Origin: Azorhizobium doebereinerae UFLA1-100 | GTDB taxonomy: Bacteria > Pseudomonadota > Alphaproteobacteria > Rhizobiales > Xanthobacteraceae | Assembly (NCBI RefSeq): GCF_000473085.1 | Contig: NZ_AXBA01000001.1 | Location: 248,001 to 312,000 of the forward strand | Direction: 5' to 3' | Length of the DNA stretch: 64,000 bases | Shown: in pieces, positions 48,350 through 55,790 of the stretch | Layout of the letters: each line of letters starts with the position of its first letter | Position numbering within the stretch: the stretch's first letter is position 1 | Position numbers and translations under genes: made by a program | The notes under the pieces: model-generated | What the model saw: only the letters and a program-made list of their open reading frames with translations | The model's database searches: none | Told to the model about the DNA's origin: nothing

Positions 48350-48631
48350 ATGGTCCGCAGATCCAGCCATCGCAGGTGCGCCGGTGGAGCGCAGGGCTCT
48401 CCCTTCTGCGGTCCTGCCAAGCTACCGGAGCCGATAACGATTGAGCGCATCGAACGAGCGCTGGTCTATGCCGCATACGTGGTGGTTCGCTATGGGCCGC
48501 AGTTCGCGCCCATCGTCGAGCGGCTCGAGCACGAGCTGGAGGCGGCAAAGAAGTCGGAGGACGCCGTAGCGCATGCACGGCAGATCCTGGCGGTGCTCGG
48601 GGACAAATATCCGAAAGAAGCGGGGCGTTAG
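48350..48631 (+). CDS. Small element-encoded protein, unknown
   Basis: 93 residues from ATG 48350 with GAGGGG upstream; an earlier in-frame ATG at 48293 would add 19 residues. After a basic N-terminus the protein is helical (IERIERALVYAAYVVVRYGPQFAPIVERLEHELEAA) and charged. Its last bases overlap the 3' end of the convergent gene. Position next to attL suggests accessory cargo of the element. No family recognised. Confidence 0.5.
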   Translation: MVRRSSHRRCAGGAQGSPFCGPAKLPEPITIERIERALVYAAYVVVRYGPQFAPIVERLEHELEAAKKSEDAVAHARQILAVLGDKYPKEAGR

Positions 48632-49017
48632 GCGCCGTTCTTTGCCCTGGCGGCTTCCTGCCGGGCCGTCGCCCGCGCATCGCGTTTCTCGCGCATGCGG
48701 CGGCGCTTGGCGCCGGCCGTCTCTGGGTCCGGCTTCCGCTTTCGCGGCACGCGCTGCCGCAGGTTCACGGCAATCACGTCGTCGCCATCGAGGGCGATCT
48801 CGCCGGCCTCTGCCATCTGCGCGAGCACGGCCCGGAAGCGCTGGCAGCCGAGCGTGCCCCATGTCAGCAGCATCCGCTCCCGGAGGATCGCCCGCAGCTC
48901 TGTGCGCGTCGTGCGCGGCCGCTCACGCAGCAGCCGGCGGACATGGCCGGAGAGGGTCCAGGCGCCGCGCGCTGGGGATAGGGCACCAGCGGCCGGCTGC
49001 GCCGGATTGTCCTTCAT
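48628..49017 (-). CDS. Basic winged-helix-like small protein of the element
   Basis: 129 residues. The central part (LSGHVRRLLRERPRTTRTELRAILRERM and following) looks like a compact helical DNA-binding domain, and the C-terminal 35 residues are extremely basic (KRRRMREKRDARATARQ), as in nucleic-acid binding proteins. It is the last gene of the head operon on the minus strand. It could help DNA packaging or regulation; this is an inference. Confidence 0.5.
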   Translation of the reverse strand: MKDNPAQPAAGALSPARGAWTLSGHVRRLLRERPRTTRTELRAILRERMLLTWGTLGCQRFRAVLAQMAEAGEIALDGDDVIAVNLRQRVPRKRKPDPETAGAKRRRMREKRDARATARQEAARAKNGA

Positions 49018-49029
49018 GGTGGTTTGTCC

Positions 49030-49449
49030 TCAGGCGTCGAGAAGGTTGCGCAGCATGGTCGGCTCCTCGATCACCATCAGGGCAAGGATGCGGGCGGCGA
49101 ATTCTTCCGGCGGCATCCCAGCCCGGTCGGCCTCGGTGCCGAGGGTTGCGATCACCTCCCGCGGGAGGGGCACGGCGAGGCTGCACTCGCTGCGCAGGCT
49201 GACGCCAATCGTCCGCAGCATCGCGCGCAGCTTGTGCTGCTCCGACACGCCGAGTTCCGCGCAGATTTGGCCTGCCGACCGGCCGGCGCCGGCCAGATAG
49301 GCCGCGCGGACCTTGATCGGCACCGAATAGGCGACGCTCTTGCGGCGTGTCTCGCGTTTGCGGACAGGGCCTCGCGGGGGCTGCTCACAACCGCCGGCCG
49401 GAGACGGGGCGCTGGCGTCCCCGATGTGGGAAATTCCCATAACGCTCAC
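49030..49449 (-). CDS. HTH protein at the end of the head module, possible small-terminase-like
   Basis: 139 residues from GTG 49449, overlapping the portal stop (GTGA), hence translationally coupled. A homeodomain-like HTH is visible in VPIKVRAAYLAGAGRSAGQICAELGVSEQHKLRAMLRTIGV, followed by a helical C-terminal part. Small terminases have an N-terminal HTH and helical oligomerisation region, but their size is usually larger and no specific signature was seen. A transcription factor is the alternative. Confidence 0.5.
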   Translation of the reverse strand: MSVMGISHIGDASAPSPAGGCEQPPRGPVRKRETRRKSVAYSVPIKVRAAYLAGAGRSAGQICAELGVSEQHKLRAMLRTIGVSLRSECSLAVPLPREVIATLGTEADRAGMPPEEFAARILALMVIEEPTMLRNLLDA

Positions 49450-50648
49450 CCCTGCTGAACGGTGTTGGCCGGCGCCAGGAAGACGTCTCCGCCCTCGCGC
49501 GCGGGCAGGCCATCCCAGCGACGGGCCTCGTTCGGGGAATAGATCCCGCTCGCGATGCCGGCGGCGTAGGTCTTCACCCGCGTCTCAGGATCGCCCGCCA
49601 GCAGGTCGGAGAGATCGTGCGCCAGACTGAAGCGCTCACGCTGGGAGGTGGAGAGGAGCGCCAGGCCGAGCTGGGCATCGAACCGGCGGGACCACGGGCG
49701 GAAGCAGTTCTGCACCAACGCCCGGCTTTCCTCGGAGAGGGAACCATAGCTGGCGTTCCGTCCGAGGCCGATGACACTCAGAGGCACGCCATAGAGGCGG
49801 GCGACGTCCTCAAGGCCAAGCTGGCGTGCCTCAACGAATTGGGCCTCCCGGCCCGCCGGCGCAAGCTGTTGCGCCTTCAGTCCACCCTCCAGCAGCAGTG
49901 GCGCAACGTTGTCGCGCATCCGCCCGACACGGGCGGCGAGCTGATCTTTCAGGCGCTGAAAAGCGGTCTCGCCGGTCTTCTCGTCGAAGGCCCCGTCCAT
50001 GGAAAACGCCAGGTCCGGCACAAGACCACGGCGCGCCTGCGAGGTGGCAAGGTTCGCCTGTTCCACCACCAGCGAAATCGCCTCAGGGCTCCAGCCGAGC
50101 GGGCTGATGCCGAGTTGGCCATCGCGGGATTTGTACCTGACGTGCGCGGTCTCCTCGGCGAGCAGCACCATCGTCCCGTGCGCCTGATCGGCGAACCGAT
50201 ACCGCAGGCGGCCGTTGGGGAGGCGTTCCACGCCGACGCCGGTCGCCGGCATGTAATGGAGCGCGGTGACCGCGCCGCGGGCGTTGCGCACGATGCGGGC
50301 GAAGCCGTTGCCGCTGGTAAGGACATCGCGGGCAAGAAGGTCGCGCAGCTCGAAGCCGGACATCTGATCGTTGGCGGCGTCGTTCAGGATGCGGTGCAGC
50401 GGATGCGCCTCGGTCGGCACACGGTCGCCGTTCGCCTGGCGAGCGAAGATCTGGAGCGGCAGGGCCGCCAAGCCCTCGCTGATCAAATTCACGCAGCGCG
50501 CCGCCGTGGCGATGGCGGAAATCGCCGTGTCGGGCGAGGCGAGCGGACCCGATACGCCGCGGGCGCCGAGGAAGGCAGCGAGCGATGGATCGGAGAGCGG
50601 GACGGTTGCGCTGCGCGTCTCGCCGCGCCGGGACCAGGGGAAGCGCAT
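49446..50648 (-). CDS. HK97-family portal protein
   Basis: 400 residues from ATG 50648; the frame open to 50789 overlaps the upstream gene. The pattern is that of the HK97-type portal (PF04860-like): the N-terminal AARCVNLISEGLAALPLQIF, then HPLHRILNDAANDQMSGFELRDLLARDVLTSGNGFARIVR, LPATGV-type loop, and late YGVPLSVIGLGRNASYGSLSEESRALVQNCFRPWSRRF. It forms the dodecameric DNA gate at the capsid vertex. It is somewhat shorter at the C-terminus than full-size phage portals but keeps the conserved core. Confidence 0.92.
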   Translation of the reverse strand: MRFPWSRRGETRSATVPLSDPSLAAFLGARGVSGPLASPDTAISAIATAARCVNLISEGLAALPLQIFARQANGDRVPTEAHPLHRILNDAANDQMSGFELRDLLARDVLTSGNGFARIVRNARGAVTALHYMPATGVGVERLPNGRLRYRFADQAHGTMVLLAEETAHVRYKSRDGQLGISPLGWSPEAISLVVEQANLATSQARRGLVPDLAFSMDGAFDEKTGETAFQRLKDQLAARVGRMRDNVAPLLLEGGLKAQQLAPAGREAQFVEARQLGLEDVARLYGVPLSVIGLGRNASYGSLSEESRALVQNCFRPWSRRFDAQLGLALLSTSQRERFSLAHDLSDLLAGDPETRVKTYAAGIASGIYSPNEARRWDGLPAREGGDVFLAPANTVQQG

Positions 50649-50655
50649 GGGGGCC

Positions 50656-51057
50656 TCACTTCGCCAGATAGGCGGTAATCGTGGCGTCGGCCTCGGCCGC
50701 CGTATGGGGCAACTCGCCGGTGATGGCCCGTGCGAGCTGGAAACGGCGCAGGTGGTGGAGCTTCTGCCAATCGGCAGGGATCTCCACATCAGGCTTCTCT
50801 GGAATTACTCCCCCCGCCGCTCTCGCGGAGACGGCGGGGGGAACGACGCTGCTGCCGGTGGGCGGCCGAACGCCCAGATCTTGACGGGTTGTCGCGATCC
50901 CATCGGGGACGGGTGCGAGGACAAACACCCCTTCTCCGACGCCAGCAGCAATGTCAGCCGGCGGCACGCCGCCGGTGTCTCCAACTCGGTAGGTTCCGCG
51001 TGGCCGGCGGAACTCGACCAGCACCAGGCCGGTGGCCTCGATCACGTCAACCTGCAT
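50656..51057 (-). CDS. Unknown protein between protease and portal
   Basis: 133 residues from ATG 51057 with a strong GGAGGCTCTC site; it overlaps the protease end by 11 bases. The N-terminal ~45 residues are beta-rich (VIEATGLVLVEFRRPRGTYRVGD), a linker of low complexity follows, and a helical C-terminus (IPADWQKLHHLRRFQLARAITGE) closes it. Its place between protease and portal suggests a head-decoration, head-tail connector or scaffold function, but no family could be named. Confidence 0.6.
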   Translation of the reverse strand: MQVDVIEATGLVLVEFRRPRGTYRVGDTGGVPPADIAAGVGEGVFVLAPVPDGIATTRQDLGVRPPTGSSVVPPAVSARAAGGVIPEKPDVEIPADWQKLHHLRRFQLARAITGELPHTAAEADATITAYLAK

Positions 51058-51586
51058 GAGAGCCTCCGAGGGTTTCCAGATAGGCCTGCGCAAGCCGCAG
51101 GCGCGTGTGTGGAGCGCGGGCGCGGGCCTCAACCGTCGTGTCCGGATAGGCGGGCCAGGCCGCCACCACGGATATTTCGAAGAGTCGAACGGCCGTCAGC
51201 TCCCGGCGCTCGCCGGACCAATGCTCGCCACCTGCGGCCACGCTGAAGCCAAAGGACATTCCGCCCAAGTCGCCGCGTTCCGCCAGCGCCAGGACATCCC
51301 GGCCGGCGGCCGTGTCCGGCACGTCCAAATCAAAGGCGAGGCCCTGGCTGTCTTCGGCGAGGCGCAAGGTGCCGGAGGCGGTGCGCGCCAGCAGGCGGGC
51401 CGGATCGTGGTCCACCAGTGCCAGCTTGTCGGTGCCGTCCGCCAGGGCGGCGGTGAAGGCGCCCGGCCGGATGACCTCGCTGAAGGTGCCGCCGATCCGC
51501 GCTTCCCGGCCGAAGACGGCCGCATAGCCTTGGAGCCGGCGGCCCTTCGCACGAACCTCAAGGGAGGCGGATCGGCGCTCGGTCAC
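51047..51586 (-). CDS. HK97-family prohead protease
   Basis: 179 residues from GTG 51586, overlapping the capsid stop (GTGA). The U35/S78 fold is recognisable: LQGYAAVFG at the start, the histidine of the catalytic pair in LVDHDPARLLARTASGTLRL, and the serine in GDLGGMSFGFSVAAGGE, followed by LFEISVVAAWPAYPDT. It cleaves the capsid N-terminal scaffold domain during maturation. It lies directly after its substrate gene. Confidence 0.92.
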   Translation of the reverse strand: MTERRSASLEVRAKGRRLQGYAAVFGREARIGGTFSEVIRPGAFTAALADGTDKLALVDHDPARLLARTASGTLRLAEDSQGLAFDLDVPDTAAGRDVLALAERGDLGGMSFGFSVAAGGEHWSGERRELTAVRLFEISVVAAWPAYPDTTVEARARAPHTRLRLAQAYLETLGGSHAG

Positions 51587-52833
51587 TGCGTCACCACATC
51601 CTTGAGGGCGGCGAAGCTCTCCGGATGACGGACGGCGACGTCACAATCGAGGAAGGCATGCAGCAGGAGCCCGCCGTTGCTGGCGACGTCCGCGTGGTAC
51701 GGGTTCGGCAGGATGTCCACCGCGCTCCAGTATCCGACAATCAGATCGGACCAGGCGCCGTAGATCACGGCTGATAGATTCGCGCCGGTGCCCTTGGTGA
51801 GGTTGCCCGGCACGCTGTCCGAGTACTTCACGGCCTCGCCCTGGAACACGGCGGGCAGGCCATAGGGCCGGTTCTGGCCGTCCTTCAACTTCATCGCGGC
51901 CCCGCGAACCTTCGCATTCGTCAGGAACCCGCGCTGGCCTGCCACACCATCGGGAATGGCGCTGATCAGGTCGGCGGCGAGGTCGAGGCCGAATGCCGCG
52001 CCGTTCGTGCCGGCGGAGATGATGCTGATGCCGGTGCCGGCGGCAAGGAGGCCCGTGGGCTGGTTCGCGCCACCGCCGACAACGGCGGCGTGGTCGAGCG
52101 TCTCGCGAAGGATGAAGCTCAGATCGTTGCGCAGGAGGGTTTCCAGAGCCGGCTGGCTTTGCAACAGCATCCGCCGGCTGATCTGATATTCAGCCGTCGC
52201 GGTCTTTGGCCCCATCTCCACCTTGGCGAAGGTCGGATCGGTGCGCGTGGCATTCCCGTTTTCCGAGACCCAGGAGGCTGAACCGGAGGCGCTGAGCTTC
52301 GGCAGATCGAGATTTCCAGCCAGGCCGCTCAAGACGGTCGCCCCGAGCTGCTCCACCGCCAGCAGCGGGCGGATGCGGTCCGCCGTCGGCTGCTGGAACG
52401 TGGCGACGAGATTGCCACCGGTGCTGCCGGTGGTGAGCGAGCGGCGTTCGCTGCCGAGGATGGCAGAGACCGGGACCGCGAAGGCGCCCCGGCGCCCGCT
52501 GCGGTGTTCAGCCGCCCATTCCGCCTCCAAGCCTGAGAGCCGGCCGGTCTCGTTGTGCTCGGCCAAAGCCTTGGCGAGGCTGTAACGCGCCTCGATGGTC
52601 GCCATTTCGCCATGCGCCGTGATCGGCTCGGCTTCGGCGCGGCGCTCCAGCTCGGCGAGCACCTCCCCCTCGCCGATGCGGCGATCCAGGCCGGTGACCT
52701 CGGCCTTCAGCCCATCGAAGCGCGTCCGCTCGTTGTCGGCGAGGTCGCGCCCGGCGGTCTCGGCGGCAGTGACGAGCCCGCGCATTTCGACCACTTTGGC
52801 GGCGCGCTGCTCGCGCAGTTCGTGAATTTTCAT
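51583..52833 (-). CDS. HK97-fold major capsid protein
   Basis: 416 residues from ATG 52833 with GAGGGG upstream. Residues about 1-110 are a charged coiled-coil delta domain (LREQRAAKVVEMRGLVTAAETAGRDL) as in HK97 gp5, expected to be removed by the protease. The rest is the HK97 core, with TTGSTGGNLVATFQQPT, ASWVSENGNATRTDPTFAKVEMGPKTATAEYQISRRMLLQS (E-loop/backbone helix region) and the C-terminal P-domain strand FDCDVAVRHPESFAAL-type end. It builds an icosahedral shell. First gene of the head operon, which runs capsid, protease, unknown, portal. Confidence 0.94.
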   Translation of the reverse strand: MKIHELREQRAAKVVEMRGLVTAAETAGRDLADNERTRFDGLKAEVTGLDRRIGEGEVLAELERRAEAEPITAHGEMATIEARYSLAKALAEHNETGRLSGLEAEWAAEHRSGRRGAFAVPVSAILGSERRSLTTGSTGGNLVATFQQPTADRIRPLLAVEQLGATVLSGLAGNLDLPKLSASGSASWVSENGNATRTDPTFAKVEMGPKTATAEYQISRRMLLQSQPALETLLRNDLSFILRETLDHAAVVGGGANQPTGLLAAGTGISIISAGTNGAAFGLDLAADLISAIPDGVAGQRGFLTNAKVRGAAMKLKDGQNRPYGLPAVFQGEAVKYSDSVPGNLTKGTGANLSAVIYGAWSDLIVGYWSAVDILPNPYHADVASNGGLLLHAFLDCDVAVRHPESFAALKDVVTQ

Positions 52834-53203
52834 GGAGAGCCCCTCGTTGGAGGTCGCGCAATGCAGCGCGAGACCAAATCCATGGAAATGTCTCCACATT
52901 CGGAGGCGGGAGCGAAACCAAATCAGGTTGGTATTTTCAGCAGTTGAGCTTCGGTAAAGGTGAGGGCCGACCGCCGCGGGCTCCGGTGCGGCGCAGTCGC
53001 GCGCTGCCCATCCCGGCTTGGCCGCGGCTTCGGTGATGCAGCGCCCGGCGCTGGGGCGCCGCCGCCCATTCCCTGCCGCGACGTCGCGGGCCATAGCCTT
53101 GTCCGCCGGCTGCATCGAACTAAACTGGCGTCTGCCGCTCATCGCCGAAGGCCAGCGGCCGCCGCTACTTCCGGAACAACTCGAATTTGTTGGGGAAGAA
53201 AAG
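52834..53203. other. Divergent promoter region between capsid operon and orphan gene
   Basis: About 370 bases without a credible gene. The capsid frame stays open upstream to 53262 but lacks a start with ribosome-binding site and reads as low-complexity sequence. The DNA from 52860 to 52960 is AT-richer and probably includes the capsid promoter. It may also hold remains of a lost gene. Confidence 0.45.
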
Positions 53204-53524
53204 ATGCCAGAGGTCAGAAAAACAATGTTCCCGTACGGGATGGAAAAGAATGATGACGACACTTGGACGCTTTTTAACCGGAATTACAAGCCTGTCGGAG
53301 TCGTTTCGACGGAGTGGCGGGAGTGGCGGGAGTGGAACAATCCAGATCACAAAATAAATCTCAAGGGACTGACTGAAAGGCGGCTTTTATCGCTGGATGT
53401 GAACTGTATTGGCGAGGGATCGCGTATATATTTCTACAACGATGCTACAAATCCAGAAAACAGTGCGAAAGATATGAACGCGTATTTTGATAAAATGAAA
53501 ATATTGATGGTTCTTGGAAAATAA
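53204..53524 (+). CDS. AT-rich orphan gene, possible cargo
   Basis: 106 residues from ATG 53204 with GGGGAAGAAAAG upstream. The composition (many AT-rich codons such as AAA, ATA, TTT, GAT) is unlike any neighbour. The protein is soluble, rich in aromatic and Asn/Asp residues (MFPYGMEKNDDDTWTLFNRNYKPVG, IYFYNDATNPENSAKDMNAYFDKMKIL), without signal or membrane helix. It lies directly before the SieB-like gene on the same strand. No family recognised. In temperate phages such AT-rich islands between structural genes are often superinfection immunity or defence genes. Confidence 0.6.
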   Translation: MPEVRKTMFPYGMEKNDDDTWTLFNRNYKPVGVVSTEWREWREWNNPDHKINLKGLTERRLLSLDVNCIGEGSRIYFYNDATNPENSAKDMNAYFDKMKILMVLGK

Positions 53525-53750
53525 ATAGCCATCCAGCGGGGGCAGGTGGCGAGCCGTCGTTCTTGACGGCCCGGAACTCCATTGGCGCCTCCTGGCTACC
53601 TGCGTCGCACAGCGGCAAGAGCGGGGCCCTCCACCACCGCCGGCCCTTCTCCGCCTCGGGGGAGAGCCGAAGATCTGCAAATGTTGCTGGACATGGAAAT
53701 TGTGCGGCCTTCTCCTGTTCGACGCGAGGGAATCGAGAGGGGACTGCGGC

Positions 53751-54290
53751 GTGCCCAGCCTGAAGGACTTCATTGAGGCGATGGGCGCATCGTGGCCGGT
53801 TGCCTTGGCCATCGTCCTCGGCGCCCTCGGGATATTGGCCGGCGACCACTACGAGATTCGTTATCTGCAAGGGTTGCCGAGTTGGGCCCTCGGGACTGTG
53901 TTTTTCGTCGGCGCCTTTGCGCTCGCGGTTCTAACCGTCGGCATTACTAGGGCAGCAATCAGAGCGCTGCTGTGGCCCTTTCGGGCGATTTCTCGTTGGC
54001 GCTATCGAAGGAAGAAGCTGGCCGAGCTATACGAGCTTCCGCCAGAGGAAACGCATGTATTGGCCTGGGCGGTGCAGCAAAGGTCTCAGGTTATTCTGGC
54101 GCCGCTGGGGGATCGACGCATCACGCCCCTGGTTGCGAAAGGCTTCCTCCATCTTGTCCCCGGCAGGTATTCGGTGCTCGATTGCCCCTACAAAATTCCA
54201 GATTTCATTTGGGAAACCATCAAAAACGATCGACCAGCCGATGGGTCGGTGCCGAACCCCTTTAGCCCCTTCTCACGGGATTTTTTTTAA
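53751..54290 (+). CDS. SieB-like superinfection-exclusion protein
   Basis: 179 residues from GTG 53751 with GAGAGGGGAC upstream. Two membrane helices (about residues 12-30 and 44-66) are followed by a basic stretch (SRWRYRRKKLAELYELP) and a cytoplasmic domain with PPEETHVLAWAVQQRSQVILAPLGDRRITPLVAKGFLHLVPG and IPDFIWETIKN. This matches the layout of SieB of P22/lambda: two helices, then a winged-helix-like domain with a conserved LVAKG segment. SieB aborts or blocks infection by competing phages. Confidence 0.75.
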   Translation: MPSLKDFIEAMGASWPVALAIVLGALGILAGDHYEIRYLQGLPSWALGTVFFVGAFALAVLTVGITRAAIRALLWPFRAISRWRYRRKKLAELYELPPEETHVLAWAVQQRSQVILAPLGDRRITPLVAKGFLHLVPGRYSVLDCPYKIPDFIWETIKNDRPADGSVPNPFSPFSRDFF

Positions 54291-54730
54291 TATGCGACCG
54301 CGAGAATTGCCCCCCAGGGCGGTCCGGCTCCCCGGCGCGATCCGCTCAAAAACTGCCCCCGCCCCTCCTTGGCATAGCCTATAGTCGCCAGAGAAGTCCG
54401 CAGGCGGCCGTTTACTGCTGGAAGCCATCCGCCGTCATCCAGGATCGCGCTCGGCCGATGGCGGCCCATTTCTGGCGATATATTCTTGGGCACCGCTCGC
54501 TGTCGGGGTGCTGCGAAGCATAAGCCGACGTGGAAGGTTGAGCTTCGTCGCGTTTGGAACGCCGCAGTTAAAGCTTCAACCTGATCAGGTCGGTTCCGCT
54601 TGGTGGGTCCTGTCCATCCCGGGTTCAGACGTACTTCGGTGATGGGGGCGCCTAGCGCCCACCCATGCATGCCTCTGATGTCTGGCGTAACGCTGATGAA
54701 GCCAAGCGACCTCCATCAATGAAGCCGTGG
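54291..54730. other. Non-coding stretch after the SieB-like gene
   Basis: About 440 bases. The minus frame 54287-54670 is open but has no ribosome-binding site and unusual composition, so it was not called. The region may contain a small RNA or a dispersed non-coding repeat. A hairpin with arms AACGCGC/GCGCGTT lies at 54731-54752. Confidence 0.35.
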
Positions 54731-54750
54731 AACGCGCGCCTTAGGGCGCG

Positions 54751-54791
54751 TTACGGTTAAAGCAATACTCTAATACTTTAATATCGAGAAA
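54751..54791. other. AT-rich tract, candidate DNA-unwinding element
   Basis: A tract of mostly A and T (TTACGGTTAAAGCAATACTC and on to 54791) in GC-rich surroundings, 100 bases from the iteron array. Origins of replication usually pair such a tract with iterons. Confidence 0.42.
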
Positions 54792-54890
54792 CGCGCGACG
54801 CGCGCTCGCGTAGTTATACTCGCGCGCGCGGGAAAGGTGACCGCCTATCGGATTGTATCCGACATGCGCCTACAACCCCAAGAATGTCTC

Positions 54891-55015
54891 GTCACGGAAT
54901 CCGAGGAACCTGTCACGAAAACCGGCCTTCCTGTCACAGGATCGCCGGCGAGTGTCACAGAATCCGCCCGATGTGTCACGCTGCGCCGATGGGCGTCACG
55001 CTTTCCGATGCCATC
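54891..55015 (+). repeat. Six iterons with GTCAC core at 21-bp period
   Basis: GTCAC occurs at 54891, 54912, 54933, 54954, 54975 and 54995, spaced 21,21,21,21,20 bases. Flanking bases are partly conserved (usually TGTCACRGAATCC or TGTCACGNNNNCC). Two helical turns per repeat is the usual geometry for a replication initiator. No initiator gene was recognised in the element. Confidence 0.72.
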
Positions 55016-55030
55016 CCTCCTGGCGCCCGG

Positions 55031-55306
55031 TCAGTCTTCATAATCGAAGGGCATTTCGTCGCCGCTATCGGCTGCCTTCAGCCGCACGCCAGGGCCGCCA
55101 GGCGCGATCTCGCCGTCGGCGAGGAAGATGATGCCGGCGGCTTCAAGCGCTCGCTCGATAGCGGCGAGTGTCGCGGGAATAGTGGTCGCTTGTCCGGTCT
55201 CAAAGCGGTTGACCGTGGCAACGCCGACATTGGCGCGCTTGGCAAGCTCGCCGGTGTTCCAGCCCAATGCGACGCGGGCCATCTTGCTCTGAATAGCTGT
55301 TATCAT
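55031..55306 (-). CDS. XRE-family repressor-like protein
   Basis: 91 residues from ATG 55306. A Cro/CI-type HTH is visible in KMARVALGWNTGELAKRANVGVATVNRFETGQATTIPATLAAIERALEAAGI, with the usual turn GVATVNRFE. The C-terminal tail is short and acidic, so it may be a small lytic-switch repressor without its own protease domain. It is divergent from the 55461 gene, and direct repeats lie right in front of it. It probably controls element induction. Confidence 0.82.
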   Translation of the reverse strand: MITAIQSKMARVALGWNTGELAKRANVGVATVNRFETGQATTIPATLAAIERALEAAGIIFLADGEIAPGGPGVRLKAADSGDEMPFDYED

Positions 55307-55307
55307 G

Positions 55308-55327
55308 CGATCACATTACGATCACAT
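55308..55327. promoter_or_regulatory. Paired direct repeats CGATCACAT, candidate XRE operator
   Basis: CGATCACAT is repeated at 55308-55316 and 55319-55327, 11 bases apart (one helical turn), immediately upstream of the XRE start. This is a plausible autorepression site for a dimeric or cooperative repressor. Confidence 0.42.
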
Positions 55328-55460
55328 ACAGCTTGACGCAATCACTTGATGAAGATTAAGGTTAACTCACGCGATATAAATCACATCGCCGAGGTGGCCG
55401 GACGGGAAGGTGGAATCTCCCGCGCCCGGCCTGACCATCACCGCTGAATAGGAGCGCCGA

Positions 55461-55775
55461 ATGGCTGCGAAGGAAACTACCACAGACGAGCGCCGGGCGG
55501 CCGACGCCTTCTATGAACTGGAGGATATCGTCCTGGCGGTGCGCAACGCGACATACCTGATGGAGCTCGCCGCCAGAGACACGACGATGCGGCTCGAAGG
55601 CGGGATCGAGAAAGTGGTCCGCGAGCGGTTCAAGAATGGGGAGATGGACGGCTACAGGATCTTCCTGCTGTCCGAGGAGCAGTCGAGCGGAGTGGACTAT
55701 GCGCTGTTGCACCTGGGCGACCTGGTGCGGAAGCTGCACGAACACTACAACGCGGGGTGCGGGAAGGGGGCATAA
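55461..55775 (+). CDS. Small element-encoded acidic protein, unknown
   Basis: 104 residues from ATG 55461, with AGGAGCGCC upstream. It is helical and charged (ERRAADAFYELEDIVLAVRNATYLMELAARDT and later FLLSEEQSSGVDYALLHLGDLVRKLHEHY). No signal peptide or membrane segment. Its divergence from the repressor gene places it at the start of an early transcript of the element. Similar proteins of unknown function are found near AlpA genes of Rhizobiales elements. The function is not known. Confidence 0.58.
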   Translation: MAAKETTTDERRAADAFYELEDIVLAVRNATYLMELAARDTTMRLEGGIEKVVRERFKNGEMDGYRIFLLSEEQSSGVDYALLHLGDLVRKLHEHYNAGCGKGA

Positions 55776-55790
55776 GCCCCCTCACCTGCT

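Noticed and set aside
53445-53870. 141-residue minus frame overlapping the orphan and SieB starts
   Set aside because: Crosses two plus-strand genes with better support; only its possible truncated-gene origin was kept as a finding.
54287-54670. 127-residue minus frame in the element
   Set aside because: No ribosome-binding site, odd composition and no family resemblance; kept as non-coding.
54891-55336. Plus-strand frame reading the GTCAC repeats as a CHxxx peptide repeat
   Set aside because: The 21-bp period gives a seven-residue repeat by coincidence; the array sits next to an AT-rich tract and is better read as iterons.
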